A DNA stretch of 9,463 nt from an uncultured Roseburia sp. (GTDB lineage Bacteria; Bacillota; Clostridia; Lachnospirales; Lachnospiraceae), in assembly GCA_934317215.1 (NCBI GenBank), contig CAKREH010000054.1, positions 1 to 9,463 of the forward strand, in the 5' to 3' direction. Under the pieces are notes generated by a model. That model did not search any database. It was not told the DNA's origin and saw nothing but the letters and a program-made list of their open reading frames with translations. Shown here in pieces: positions 1 through 6,263 of this stretch. A program made the position numbers and the translations under genes. Numbering within the stretch: the stretch's first letter is position 1; every line of letters begins with the position of its first letter.

Positions 1-70
1 AGTTCGGTTTTGTGCAATTTGACAGACCCAAAATTGAAAACCACCTTTTGACACCCGAATCCTATGAATT
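1..70. other. Possible insertion-sequence end remnant
   Basis: TTTGACAGACCC (18-29) and TTTTGACACCC (47-57) form a spaced direct repeat about 29 bp apart. Multiple short repeats with a TGTCA-type tip on the opposite strand are typical of IS21-family ends. No transposase is present, and the assignment is a weak pattern match from memory. Confidence 0.2.
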
Positions 71-104
71 AAAAAAAAGATAGCTATCGGCTAGCTATCT
101 TTTT
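71..104 (-). terminator. Intrinsic terminator downstream of cysN
   Basis: A perfect 13-bp stem pairs 74-86 with 92-104 around a 5-base loop. On the minus strand it is followed by eight Ts (complement of 71-78), fitting termination of the operon about 200 bases after cysN. On the plus strand it also ends in five Ts, so it may be bidirectional. The 78-bp direct repeat begins at its plus-strand T5. Confidence 0.7.
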
Positions 105-177
105 AGGAGAAGGTATTTTTACTATGGGGTATAGCAAAAACTATATATAATGTATTGGGGGGTTTTTACAGTAATTA
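100..177 (+). repeat. Left copy of 78-bp direct repeat
   Basis: Positions 100-177 match 9386-9463 at 76 of 78 bases; 100-169 is an exact 70-bp match. The only differences are 170 (A, against G at 9456) and 173 (A, against T at 9459). The repeat begins in the T5 of the terminator hairpin and carries AGGAGAAGG followed by ATG. It is outside all recognised genes. Confidence 0.97.
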
Positions 178-259
178 TAATAGCATGAGCAGCAGGATAA
201 GTGTGCACAAACTTGAAGTTTTTTTACCGCCCAAACTATACAAAATAAACAGTACCTAA
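105..259 (+). other. Chain of three tiny overlapping reading frames in the left repeat
   Basis: AGGAGAAGG (105-113) precedes an ATG at 124 encoding MGYSKNYI, ending at 148-150 in a TAATG junction. The ATG at 150 opens MYWGVFTVIIIA (150-188), a short hydrophobic peptide, which ends in an ATGA junction. The ATG at 185 opens a 24-codon frame to 259. Ribosome site, spacing and stop/start overlaps look like translated genes, and both differences from the right copy are silent in the second frame. The frames are so short that chance or the decayed start of a transposase gene is as likely. No function is assigned. Confidence 0.2.
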
Positions 260-307
260 GTACCAGTTCAAAAACTGACACTAAAATTTTGCACAAACGA
301 TTGCGCA
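178..307. other. Intergenic region between cysN stop and left repeat
   Basis: AT-rich sequence with no recognisable gene other than the 24-codon frame ending at 259. It holds a small hairpin (CAGTT 264-268 with AACTG 273-277) and paired GTAC words (252-255, 260-263). It probably forms the 3' untranslated part of the operon transcript. Confidence 0.4.
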
Positions 308-1999
308 TTAGATTTCCCAATAGTTTTCATGGAAGATCACTTTGCGGTAAGTTCCGAAGGTCAGCCAGTGGTTCCAAAACTCCGTATCGGTCTCACCCTG
401 TCCGTATCCGTCTAAGAATGCCTGCAGATCTTTCTGCGATCTTACATTGACGGCAAATCCTCTTCCGTTGACAACCGGAACTCCTGAGTAGCGGTAATCT
501 GCTAATGGAAGGATCGCCTCGATCTTATTATCACGCACCTGCACAGCAGCCTGATCTCTTAAGATCAAAATATCAAAATACTCCGGATATTCATAAGTCT
601 CACTCTTCGTCGGGATCTCATCCCCCACGGTGTAGGTCTTCTGCTCCGGTTTATGTTTCGCGATCGAAGATTTCTCCATGTTATAGTAAAACTCCTCGAA
701 AATATCTCCGCGCGCTTTTAAGTCTCCGTAAACAAATACTGGTTTCTCTGTCTCATTGCCGCTTGCAAACTGTTCCACGACACCGCAGGCGGAAGTCATG
801 TTGGTCACACGGTCGATTAAGATCAGTTCACCCATGGTCTTATGTTTTTTGAATACATCAAGCGGGATCTTTTCGTCTAACACAATGCTGCAGACTGCGA
901 TTTCATTTTTTCCCAATGTATCGGTCGGATGATGCTCCCCGGTATTGACATCGATCTTATAGGAGATTTCTGTCACGGTACCTGTGATCAGTTTCGTGCC
1001 CAGTTTGATAAAGTAATCGCCTCCGGCTGACAGGTTATTGTCATCCATCCAGAGAAGCGTTGTCGTAAATTTCTGCGCCGCCGTGATGCCGCTGCCGTTT
1101 TCCAACACACATCCTCTTGACACGTCGATCTCTTTGTCTAACTGGATCGTAACCGGCTGTCCGGTCTGCGCGGTATCCGCCTCTTTTCCGGCTGCTAAAA
1201 TGCTCTTTACACTGGCGGTCTCATTGCCCGGCAGTACCGTTAAGGTATCACCCACATGCACCTCTCCGGCCTCGATCTGTCCCTGGAAACCACGGAAAGT
1301 ATGGTTCGGACGGCACACGCGCTGTACCGGCATATAAAATCCCTGCTCTTTTGCCTTTTCGGTCACATCGACTTCCTCAAGGTAAGTTAAAATCGGTTCG
1401 CCGGTGTACCATGGAATGTTATCGGATTTCTTTGTGACGTTATCGCCCTCTGTCGCAGATACCGGAATGATCTTGACGCTTTCCAGTCCAAGTTCGCCGG
1501 CAAGCTGTAAAATCTCTGCCTGGATCGCATTAAATTTTTCCTGGTCATAGCCGATCAGATCCATCTTATTTACCGCAAATACAAAGCAGCGGATTCCCAT
1601 CAGCGCACAGATCCTTGCATGACGTCTTGTCTGCACCAGCACACCCTGTGTCGCATCTAAAAGAATGATCGCAAGATCCGCAAAGGAAGCTCCCACTGCC
1701 ATGTTTCTGGTGTACTCTTCATGACCAGGTGTATCTGCCACGATAAAACTTCTGTGGTCTGTCGTAAAATAACGGTATGCAACGTCGATCGTGATGCCCT
1801 GTTCACGTTCTGCCATCAGACCGTCAAGCAGCAGGGAATAATCGATGGCACCCTCTCTGCTTCCGACTTTACTGTCTAATTCGAGTGCTTTCTCCTGATC
1901 TGCATAAAGAAGTTTTGCATCGTATAAAATATGTCCGATCAGTGTGGATTTTCCATCATCCACACTACCGCAGGTGATAAATTTAAGTAAACCTTTCAT
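308..1999 (-). CDS. cysN: Sulfate adenylyltransferase GTPase subunit CysN with a C-terminal extension
   Basis: Large subunit of the cytoplasmic ATP sulfurylase. It hydrolyses GTP to drive formation of APS from ATP and sulfate by CysD. The 563-residue protein shows the translation-factor GTPase motifs in order: P-loop GSVDDGKST (11-19), GIT (68-70), DTPGH (89-93), NKMD (144-147) and the G5 VSAT region (180-183). Beta-barrel domains follow to about residue 412. E. coli CysN is about 475 residues; here about 145 residues follow the barrels. That tail has no second P-loop, so it is not the APS kinase domain of CysNC fusions, and I do not recognise it. The ATG directly abuts the cysD stop, with GGGAGGGG nine bases upstream inside cysD, so the two are probably translationally coupled. 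Last gene of the operon. The CysN identity is secure; the role of the tail is unknown. Confidence 0.95.
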   Translation of the reverse strand: MKGLLKFITCGSVDDGKSTLIGHILYDAKLLYADQEKALELDSKVGSREGAIDYSLLLDGLMAEREQGITIDVAYRYFTTDHRSFIVADTPGHEEYTRNMAVGASFADLAIILLDATQGVLVQTRRHARICALMGIRCFVFAVNKMDLIGYDQEKFNAIQAEILQLAGELGLESVKIIPVSATEGDNVTKKSDNIPWYTGEPILTYLEEVDVTEKAKEQGFYMPVQRVCRPNHTFRGFQGQIEAGEVHVGDTLTVLPGNETASVKSILAAGKEADTAQTGQPVTIQLDKEIDVSRGCVLENGSGITAAQKFTTTLLWMDDNNLSAGGDYFIKLGTKLITGTVTEISYKIDVNTGEHHPTDTLGKNEIAVCSIVLDEKIPLDVFKKHKTMGELILIDRVTNMTSACGVVEQFASGNETEKPVFVYGDLKARGDIFEEFYYNMEKSSIAKHKPEQKTYTVGDEIPTKSETYEYPEYFDILILRDQAAVQVRDNKIEAILPLADYRYSGVPVVNGRGFAVNVRSQKDLQAFLDGYGQGETDTEFWNHWLTFGTYRKVIFHENYWEI

Positions 2000-2899
2000 T
2001 TAGAAATACCCCTCCCTTTTTCTACGTTCCATGCTGCCTGCCGCCTCGTTGTCGATCACGCGGCTGGTACGTTCTGAAGATACGGCTGCAAGTGTCTCGT
2101 CAATAATCTCATCCAAAGTCTCTGCATCGGATTCCACACCACCGGTCAGCGGATAACATCCCAATGTACGGAAACGGACTTTTTTCATCTCCGGCTTCTC
2201 ACCCTCACGGAATTTAAAGCGGTCATCATCCACCATAATGATATTGCCGTCTCTGTATACGACCGGACGCTCTTTTGCAAAATAAAGCGGTACGATCTCA
2301 ATGTTCTCACGTTTGATGTACTGCCAGATATCTTTTTCTGTCCAGTTTGAGATTGGGAATACACGGATGCTCTCGCCCTTATTGATCTTGGTGTTATACA
2401 GTTTCCACATCTCCGGTCTCTGGTTTTTCGGGTCCCATGCCTGCGCCTCGTTACGGAAGGAGAAGATTCTCTCTTTCGCACGGGATTTTTCCTCATCACG
2501 GCGGCCGCCTCCAAACGCTGCGGTAAACTCATATTTTTTAAGTGCCTGTTTTAACGCCTGTGTTTTCATGATGTCAGTGTAAGCGGAACCGTGGTCGAAC
2601 GGGTTGATGCCGGCATCCACACCTTCCTGATTGGTGTAAACTAACATTTCAATGCCGTTCTCTTTTGCGATACGGTCACGGAACTCGATCATCTCACGGA
2701 ATTTCCAGGTCGTATCGATATGTAAAAATGGAAAAGGCGGCTTCTCCGGGTAAAATGCTTTCATGGCGAGGTGCAGCATTACCGAGCTGTCCTTTCCTAT
2801 GGAGTAAAGCATTACCGGTTTTTCGCATTCGGCGGCTACTTCGCGGATGATGTAGATCGCCTCTGCCTCCAGTTCGTCCAAATGTGATAATCCACTCAT
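2000..2899 (-). CDS. cysD: Sulfate adenylyltransferase catalytic subunit CysD
   Basis: Small, catalytic subunit of ATP sulfurylase: ATP plus sulfate gives APS and pyrophosphate in the cytoplasm. The protein has 299 residues, close to the family's usual 300. Visible hallmarks are the PP-loop variant SIGKDSS (33-39), the basic motif GGGRRDEEKSRAKER (130-144), NWTEKDIW (185-192), RTLGCYPLTGGVES (244-257) and the typical C-terminal ERRKREGYF. The ATG is preceded by AGGAGG about eight bases upstream. The gene lies 28 bp after the AprB-like ferredoxin, and its stop directly abuts the cysN start, matching the obligate CysD-CysN partnership. Nothing looks truncated. The related PAPS reductase (CysH) is excluded by the GGGRRDEEKSR motif and the cysN neighbour. 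Confidence 0.97.
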   Translation of the reverse strand: MSGLSHLDELEAEAIYIIREVAAECEKPVMLYSIGKDSSVMLHLAMKAFYPEKPPFPFLHIDTTWKFREMIEFRDRIAKENGIEMLVYTNQEGVDAGINPFDHGSAYTDIMKTQALKQALKKYEFTAAFGGGRRDEEKSRAKERIFSFRNEAQAWDPKNQRPEMWKLYNTKINKGESIRVFPISNWTEKDIWQYIKRENIEIVPLYFAKERPVVYRDGNIIMVDDDRFKFREGEKPEMKKVRFRTLGCYPLTGGVESDAETLDEIIDETLAAVSSERTSRVIDNEAAGSMERRKREGYF

Positions 2900-2927
2900 A
2901 AAATATCCTCCTCTATTTTGCTATATC

Positions 2928-3242
2928 TCAATATTTATTGGCATCTTTTTTGTTGATTTTTATGACTGCCTCTGCGCCGTCGGGTGCGGTGACAGTCCAG
3001 AGGCGGCAGTCGCCGTCCTCTCTGGTGGTCAGGGTACTGCCTCTGCCGCCGATGTCGGCTCCTAAGAAGAAGTCTATGGCTTCGGCCCTGCATTCTTTGA
3101 CGCAGGAGGTGCAGCCCCAGCAGTCTTTTGGCTCTTTGATGTATGCCCTGCCGTCTGCGTCCGCCTTGATCAGGTTTCCCGGACAGACTTCAATGCAGCG
3201 TCTGCATTTTACGCATTTACTTTTATTGATCGCTATGCTCAC
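2928..3242 (-). CDS. aprB: Ferredoxin-like beta subunit of APS reductase (AprB-like)
   Basis: Small 104-residue iron-sulfur protein, probably the electron-donating partner of the upstream AprA-like flavoprotein. Two [4Fe-4S] motifs are visible: C10-x2-C13-x2-C16-x3-C20-P and C41-x2-C44-x2-C47-x3-C51. The remaining 50 residues (GADIGGRGSTLT..., then LWTVTAPDG) resemble the short beta-sheet segment of AprB. The long tail that wraps around AprA in dissimilatory enzymes (about 150 residues in total, from memory) is absent. The start is GTG, not ATG: the codon overlaps the aprA stop in a GTGA junction, and AGGAGG lies six bases upstream within aprA, indicating translational coupling and roughly equal synthesis. 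A generic ferredoxin is possible on motifs alone; coupling to the AprA-like gene supports the subunit assignment. Confidence 0.85.
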   Translation of the reverse strand: MSIAINKSKCVKCRRCIEVCPGNLIKADADGRAYIKEPKDCWGCTSCVKECRAEAIDFFLGADIGGRGSTLTTREDGDCRLWTVTAPDGAEAVIKINKKDANKY

Positions 3243-4954
3243 AGGGTGCCTCCTTTCTGACTAAAATCCGGTGTCTGTGTCAGATCACGGAAAAGGATTT
3301 TTATCTCACCGTTTTCATAGACGGAATTGACTGCTTTTTTATCCCAGTCATCTTTTGTTCCCGGATAGTCCATATTCTGCCCGAAACCACGCCAGCGTGT
3401 CTCTTTCCGCGCTTTCAGATGTGCGATGACGCTTTTACATACGACTAAGCGTTCTTTTACTTCATAAATATGCAGTAGATCATCCGTATCTTTTGCGGTC
3501 AGATCTCCGGTCAGTGCAAAAAGCTGGTCAATTTTTTCTTCCGCGATATTGAGCTGTTTCTCATTGTAGCGGTAATTCGTCCCTATTCCGCCAGCATAAG
3601 CATCCATGACTTTCTGCATGGCTTCCTCGATCTGTTCCGTGCCAAAGAATGATTTTTTCTCTGCAAACCAGGACTCATATTCCTGATCGACCGCCCTGGC
3701 CAGTTTTTCTAACTGTTCTTTCGAATCCTGTTCTTCTGACTGCTGACCTTCCTCTTCCTGCTTCAGATCCTTTAGAATCGTCTCCGCCGCAATCCTGCCC
3801 TCCACGAGCGCTCCGGTCACATATTTCTGCGGGCATCCTCCAGCGACATCCCCGGCTGCATAAAGTCCTTTTAATGTGGTTCTTCTCGCATCGTCGATCC
3901 AGTAGCCGCTTGCGGTATGACCACCCACAATGTAAGGCTCGGTGCCCTCGATCTCGACATCCTGCTCATTCGGCTCTTTTCCGCTCTCGATCCATTTTAA
4001 AGTCTGGCTCGGTGCCATATTTAAATATGCCTTTAACAGGTCTTTTCCCTGCTCTTCCTTAATGCCTTCCGTATGCAGGTAACACGGGCCTCTTCCCTCC
4101 TGATTTTCCGCCACGGTACCGTAAACACGCTCCTCGGTCGTAATGCCGTATTTCGTCTCATAGACCTCTCCGAGGGAGTTGATCTGTTTTGCCCCGACGC
4201 CCTGTGCGATCGTTCCGGTCGGTGCGATCGTATCTTTACAGCGGAGTGCAATAAAACGCATCTCAAAAGTCGTCATTTCTGCTCCGGCTAAAATTCCCAT
4301 CGCGTATCCCGCTCCGGTGTTAAACGGCGGATACCACATTTTGTGTCTTGAAAATCCCGGATTATTCGGGCGGTAAAGTCCTGCCGCTCCACCGGTCGCA
4401 CATAAAACTGCTTTTGCAGAAAAAATGTATGCTATCTTCTCATTGACATCAAATCCGTATGCCCCGGTCACTTTATCCTGCTCTGTGATGTAATCCGTGA
4501 TGTTTACATGATTGATGACTTTCACGTTTTTCTGTGCTTTCACGGCTTCCGCTAAGATCGGCTTGATGTTCTCCCCGTTGATCTTGATATTCCGGCTGCC
4601 TCTTGTGACATATTTTCCGTTTTCATCTTTTAAAATGACAAGCCCTAACTCCTCTAACTTCGCCGTCACACGGTTGAGTCCCTGTGACATGGAGAGCAGA
4701 AGGTCTTTTCTGGCAATGCCGTTTGCATCCTTCGTGGCATAGTCGACATAATCTTCCGGCTTTCTTCCCTCCGTGATATAGGCGTTTAATGCATTGACTC
4801 CGGCTGCGAGACAGCCGCTTCTTATGATATTCGCTTTTTCAGCGATCACAACCTTTATTTTTGGGTTCTGTTCTGCGATGGTCAGTGCCGCATAACAGCC
4901 GGAAGTTCCACCACCGATGATCAGCACATCCGATATAATGATTTCTGTTTTCAT
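3239..4954 (-). CDS. aprA: AprA-like FAD subunit of adenylylsulfate reductase
   Basis: Flavoprotein of the fumarate reductase/AprA family, probably reducing APS to sulfite and AMP. With the start at 4954 it has 571 residues. Visible: dinucleotide-binding GGGTSGC (14-20), RSGCLAAGVNALNAY (45-59), MWYPPFNTGAGYAMG (206-220), ALRCKD (236-241), GGHTASGYW (344-352) and a second FAD motif GLYAAGDVAGG (363-373). W207, R238 and H346 align by eye with the Trp, Arg and His that contact substrate in Archaeoglobus AprA; this comparison is from memory. A Gln/Glu-rich linker (about 397-415) precedes a helical C-terminal domain. The frame is open upstream to 5095, overlapping cysA, but the ATG at 4954 is chosen because GGAGAG sits four bases before it and the family N-terminus begins there. 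The stop overlaps the aprB GTG. Clustering with cysDN and sulfate transport favours an assimilatory role over succinate, aspartate or fumarate oxidoreductases. Confidence 0.88.
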   Translation of the reverse strand: MKTEIIISDVLIIGGGTSGCYAALTIAEQNPKIKVVIAEKANIIRSGCLAAGVNALNAYITEGRKPEDYVDYATKDANGIARKDLLLSMSQGLNRVTAKLEELGLVILKDENGKYVTRGSRNIKINGENIKPILAEAVKAQKNVKVINHVNITDYITEQDKVTGAYGFDVNEKIAYIFSAKAVLCATGGAAGLYRPNNPGFSRHKMWYPPFNTGAGYAMGILAGAEMTTFEMRFIALRCKDTIAPTGTIAQGVGAKQINSLGEVYETKYGITTEERVYGTVAENQEGRGPCYLHTEGIKEEQGKDLLKAYLNMAPSQTLKWIESGKEPNEQDVEIEGTEPYIVGGHTASGYWIDDARRTTLKGLYAAGDVAGGCPQKYVTGALVEGRIAAETILKDLKQEEEGQQSEEQDSKEQLEKLARAVDQEYESWFAEKKSFFGTEQIEEAMQKVMDAYAGGIGTNYRYNEKQLNIAEEKIDQLFALTGDLTAKDTDDLLHIYEVKERLVVCKSVIAHLKARKETRWRGFGQNMDYPGTKDDWDKKAVNSVYENGEIKILFRDLTQTPDFSQKGGTL

Positions 4955-4958
4955 ATAA

Positions 4959-4964
4959 CTCTCC
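4959..4964 (-). promoter_or_regulatory. Ribosome binding site deciding the aprA start
   Basis: On the minus strand GGAGAG lies four bases before the ATG at 4954-4952. The next upstream in-frame ATG (4963) overlaps this GGAG and has no purine-rich site of its own. The most upstream candidate (5095) would put about 47 residues unlike any flavoprotein N-terminus inside and after the cysA 3' end. Confidence 0.75.
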
Positions 4965-4990
4965 ATTCTTGCGCTGTCTTTTGCGCATCT

Positions 4991-5043
4991 CAAGTTTGTG
5001 CGCAAGCACAAATCTTGCGTGTGAAAAATCTTATTTTTCACAC
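4991..5043 (-). repeat. Two adjacent hairpins in the cysA-aprA spacer
   Basis: The 103-bp spacer holds two dyads. A perfect 11-bp inverted repeat, GTGTGAAAAAT at 5019-5029 with its complement at 5033-5043, has a 3-base loop. Next to it, 4991-5001 pairs with 5006-5017 through a 4-base loop with one bulged T. Neither is followed by a T-run on the minus strand, so they do not look like classic terminators. They could be RNA processing or stability elements separating transporter from reductase message; that role is inference. Confidence 0.6.
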
Positions 5044-5057
5044 TACTCTCCATTTCT

Positions 5058-6146
5058 TTAAATATAGAACAGCTTCTCTGTTTCAATATTGGCATTTTCT
5101 ACAATATGTACATTCTGTGCATCATCCTCATCTGCCGGAAATGCAAACACCTGATAAATGAACACATTGACGCGCTCGCCCTCTGTGATCGGAGCCTCCT
5201 CTAACCTGCGGTTTGCCACAAGCAGCACATCATGCACCCTTACATGAAGTTCGACCTCTCTGCCGCGGAACATCACGCGCTCCACAACACCTTCCTCCAC
5301 GGAAGAAGAAAAGCGGCTCTGCTCTGTCTTTTTTGTGACACTCACATGTTCCGGTCTCACCACCGCATGAAGCCCCTCACCTAATTCCTCATACCCATGG
5401 AAGCTGGTGATATTGCTGACTCTGGTCGGACTTCCCATGAACTCTGTAACAAACGGTGTCTTCGGCTGGCTGTAGATTTCGATCGGCGTTCCCGCCTGTT
5501 CGATATGTCCGTGGTTGGTTATGATGATCTCATCTGCAACCTCAATTGCCTCATCCTGATCGTGCGTGACAAAAATACTGGTGATGCCGACTCTCGTAAT
5601 CATCTCCCGAAGCCAGCTTCGAAGTTCCTGACGTACTTTTGCGTCAATGGCTGCAAACGGTTCATCCAAAAGAAGAAGTTCCGGATTCGGAGCTAAGGCT
5701 CTCGCAAAGGCAACCCTCTGTCTCTGTCCACCGGATAACTGGTTCGGATAGCGTTTCTCAAATCCCTTTAACCCGACTAACTCGACCAGTTCATCCACAC
5801 GCCGTCTGATATCTTCCTTTTTCCATTTTTTTACATCCAGTCCAAATGCTATGTTATCATATACGGTCATATAGCGGAACAGCGCATAGTTCTGAAACAC
5901 AAATCCGATCCCGCGCTCACTCGCCGGTACATCATTGACGACTCTTCCATCAATAATGATCTCCCCCGAATCCGCATGTTCTAATCCGGCAAGCATTCGA
6001 AGGATCGTCGTCTTTCCGCTGCCGCTCGGCCCGAGCAGTCCGATCAGCTTTCCTTTTCCGATCCCGAAATTGATATCGTCGGACGCCTGAAAATCTTTAT
6101 ACTTTTTATTCACATGCCTAAGTTCTACATAATTTTGTTCCGCCAT
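5058..6146 (-). CDS. cysA: Sulfate/thiosulfate ABC transporter ATP-binding protein CysA
   Basis: Cytoplasmic ATPase that powers the CysT-CysW channel. It has 362 residues from the ATG at 6146. Motifs: Walker A GPSGSGKT (39-46), Q-loop in FVFQNYALF (Q85), signature LSGGQ (137-141), Walker B LLLLDE (157-162) and the switch histidine in VTHD (H195). LFRYMTVYDNIAFGL follows the Q-loop and is close to the characteristic CysA sequence. The C-terminal 130 residues form the TOBE-like regulatory region. The frame is open 12 codons upstream to 6182, but only the ATG at 6146 has a proper ribosome site (TGGAG, six bases before). It sits 117 bp after cysW and 103 bp before aprA. Molybdate or Fe3+ importers have similar ATPases; two distinct permeases and an Sbp-type binding protein make sulfate much more likely. 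Confidence 0.93.
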   Translation of the reverse strand: MAEQNYVELRHVNKKYKDFQASDDINFGIGKGKLIGLLGPSGSGKTTILRMLAGLEHADSGEIIIDGRVVNDVPASERGIGFVFQNYALFRYMTVYDNIAFGLDVKKWKKEDIRRRVDELVELVGLKGFEKRYPNQLSGGQRQRVAFARALAPNPELLLLDEPFAAIDAKVRQELRSWLREMITRVGITSIFVTHDQDEAIEVADEIIITNHGHIEQAGTPIEIYSQPKTPFVTEFMGSPTRVSNITSFHGYEELGEGLHAVVRPEHVSVTKKTEQSRFSSSVEEGVVERVMFRGREVELHVRVHDVLLVANRRLEEAPITEGERVNVFIYQVFAFPADEDDAQNVHIVENANIETEKLFYI

Positions 6147-6188
6147 AATCCGCTCCATTTCCAGTACTACATTTACTGCCATGCCACA

Positions 6189-6220
6189 CCAGCTGCTATG
6201 CTGCGCCAGCTGCTATGCTG
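6189..6220 (-). repeat. 15-bp tandem repeat in the cysW-cysA spacer
   Basis: CCAGCTGCTATGCTG on the plus strand occurs exactly at 6189-6203 and again at 6206-6220, a 17-bp period with a 2-bp CG spacer. The core GCTGCTATG also occurs twice in the cysT-cysW spacer. The repeats are transcribed as CAGCATAGCAGCTGG and lie between the cysW stop (6264) and the cysA start. Function unknown. Confidence 0.85.
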
Positions 6221-6263
6221 CCCTTAACTGCGCTGCTGTTACTTTTCTTCTCTGGCAGCCTGC

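Noticed and set aside
140..155. TATAAT at 146-151 as a promoter inside the repeat
   Set aside because: No acceptable -35 hexamer lies 15-19 bases upstream; the AT-rich run alone is not evidence.
205..216. GCACAAACTTGA shared between 205-216 (plus) and 4990-5001 (minus)
   Set aside because: A few 12-base matches between the strands of a 9.4-kb sequence are expected by chance, and flanks do not match.
505..852. Plus-strand open frames opposite cysN, aprA, cysA and others
   Set aside because: They are antisense to well-supported genes, have low-complexity basic or hydrophobic translations and no ribosome sites; treated as shadows.
4955..5095. N-terminal extension of the AprA-like protein overlapping the cysA 3' end
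   Set aside because: The frame is open, but the extra 47 residues do not look like a flavoprotein N-terminus, run through the spacer hairpins, and no ribosome site supports the upstream start; GGAGAG supports 4954.
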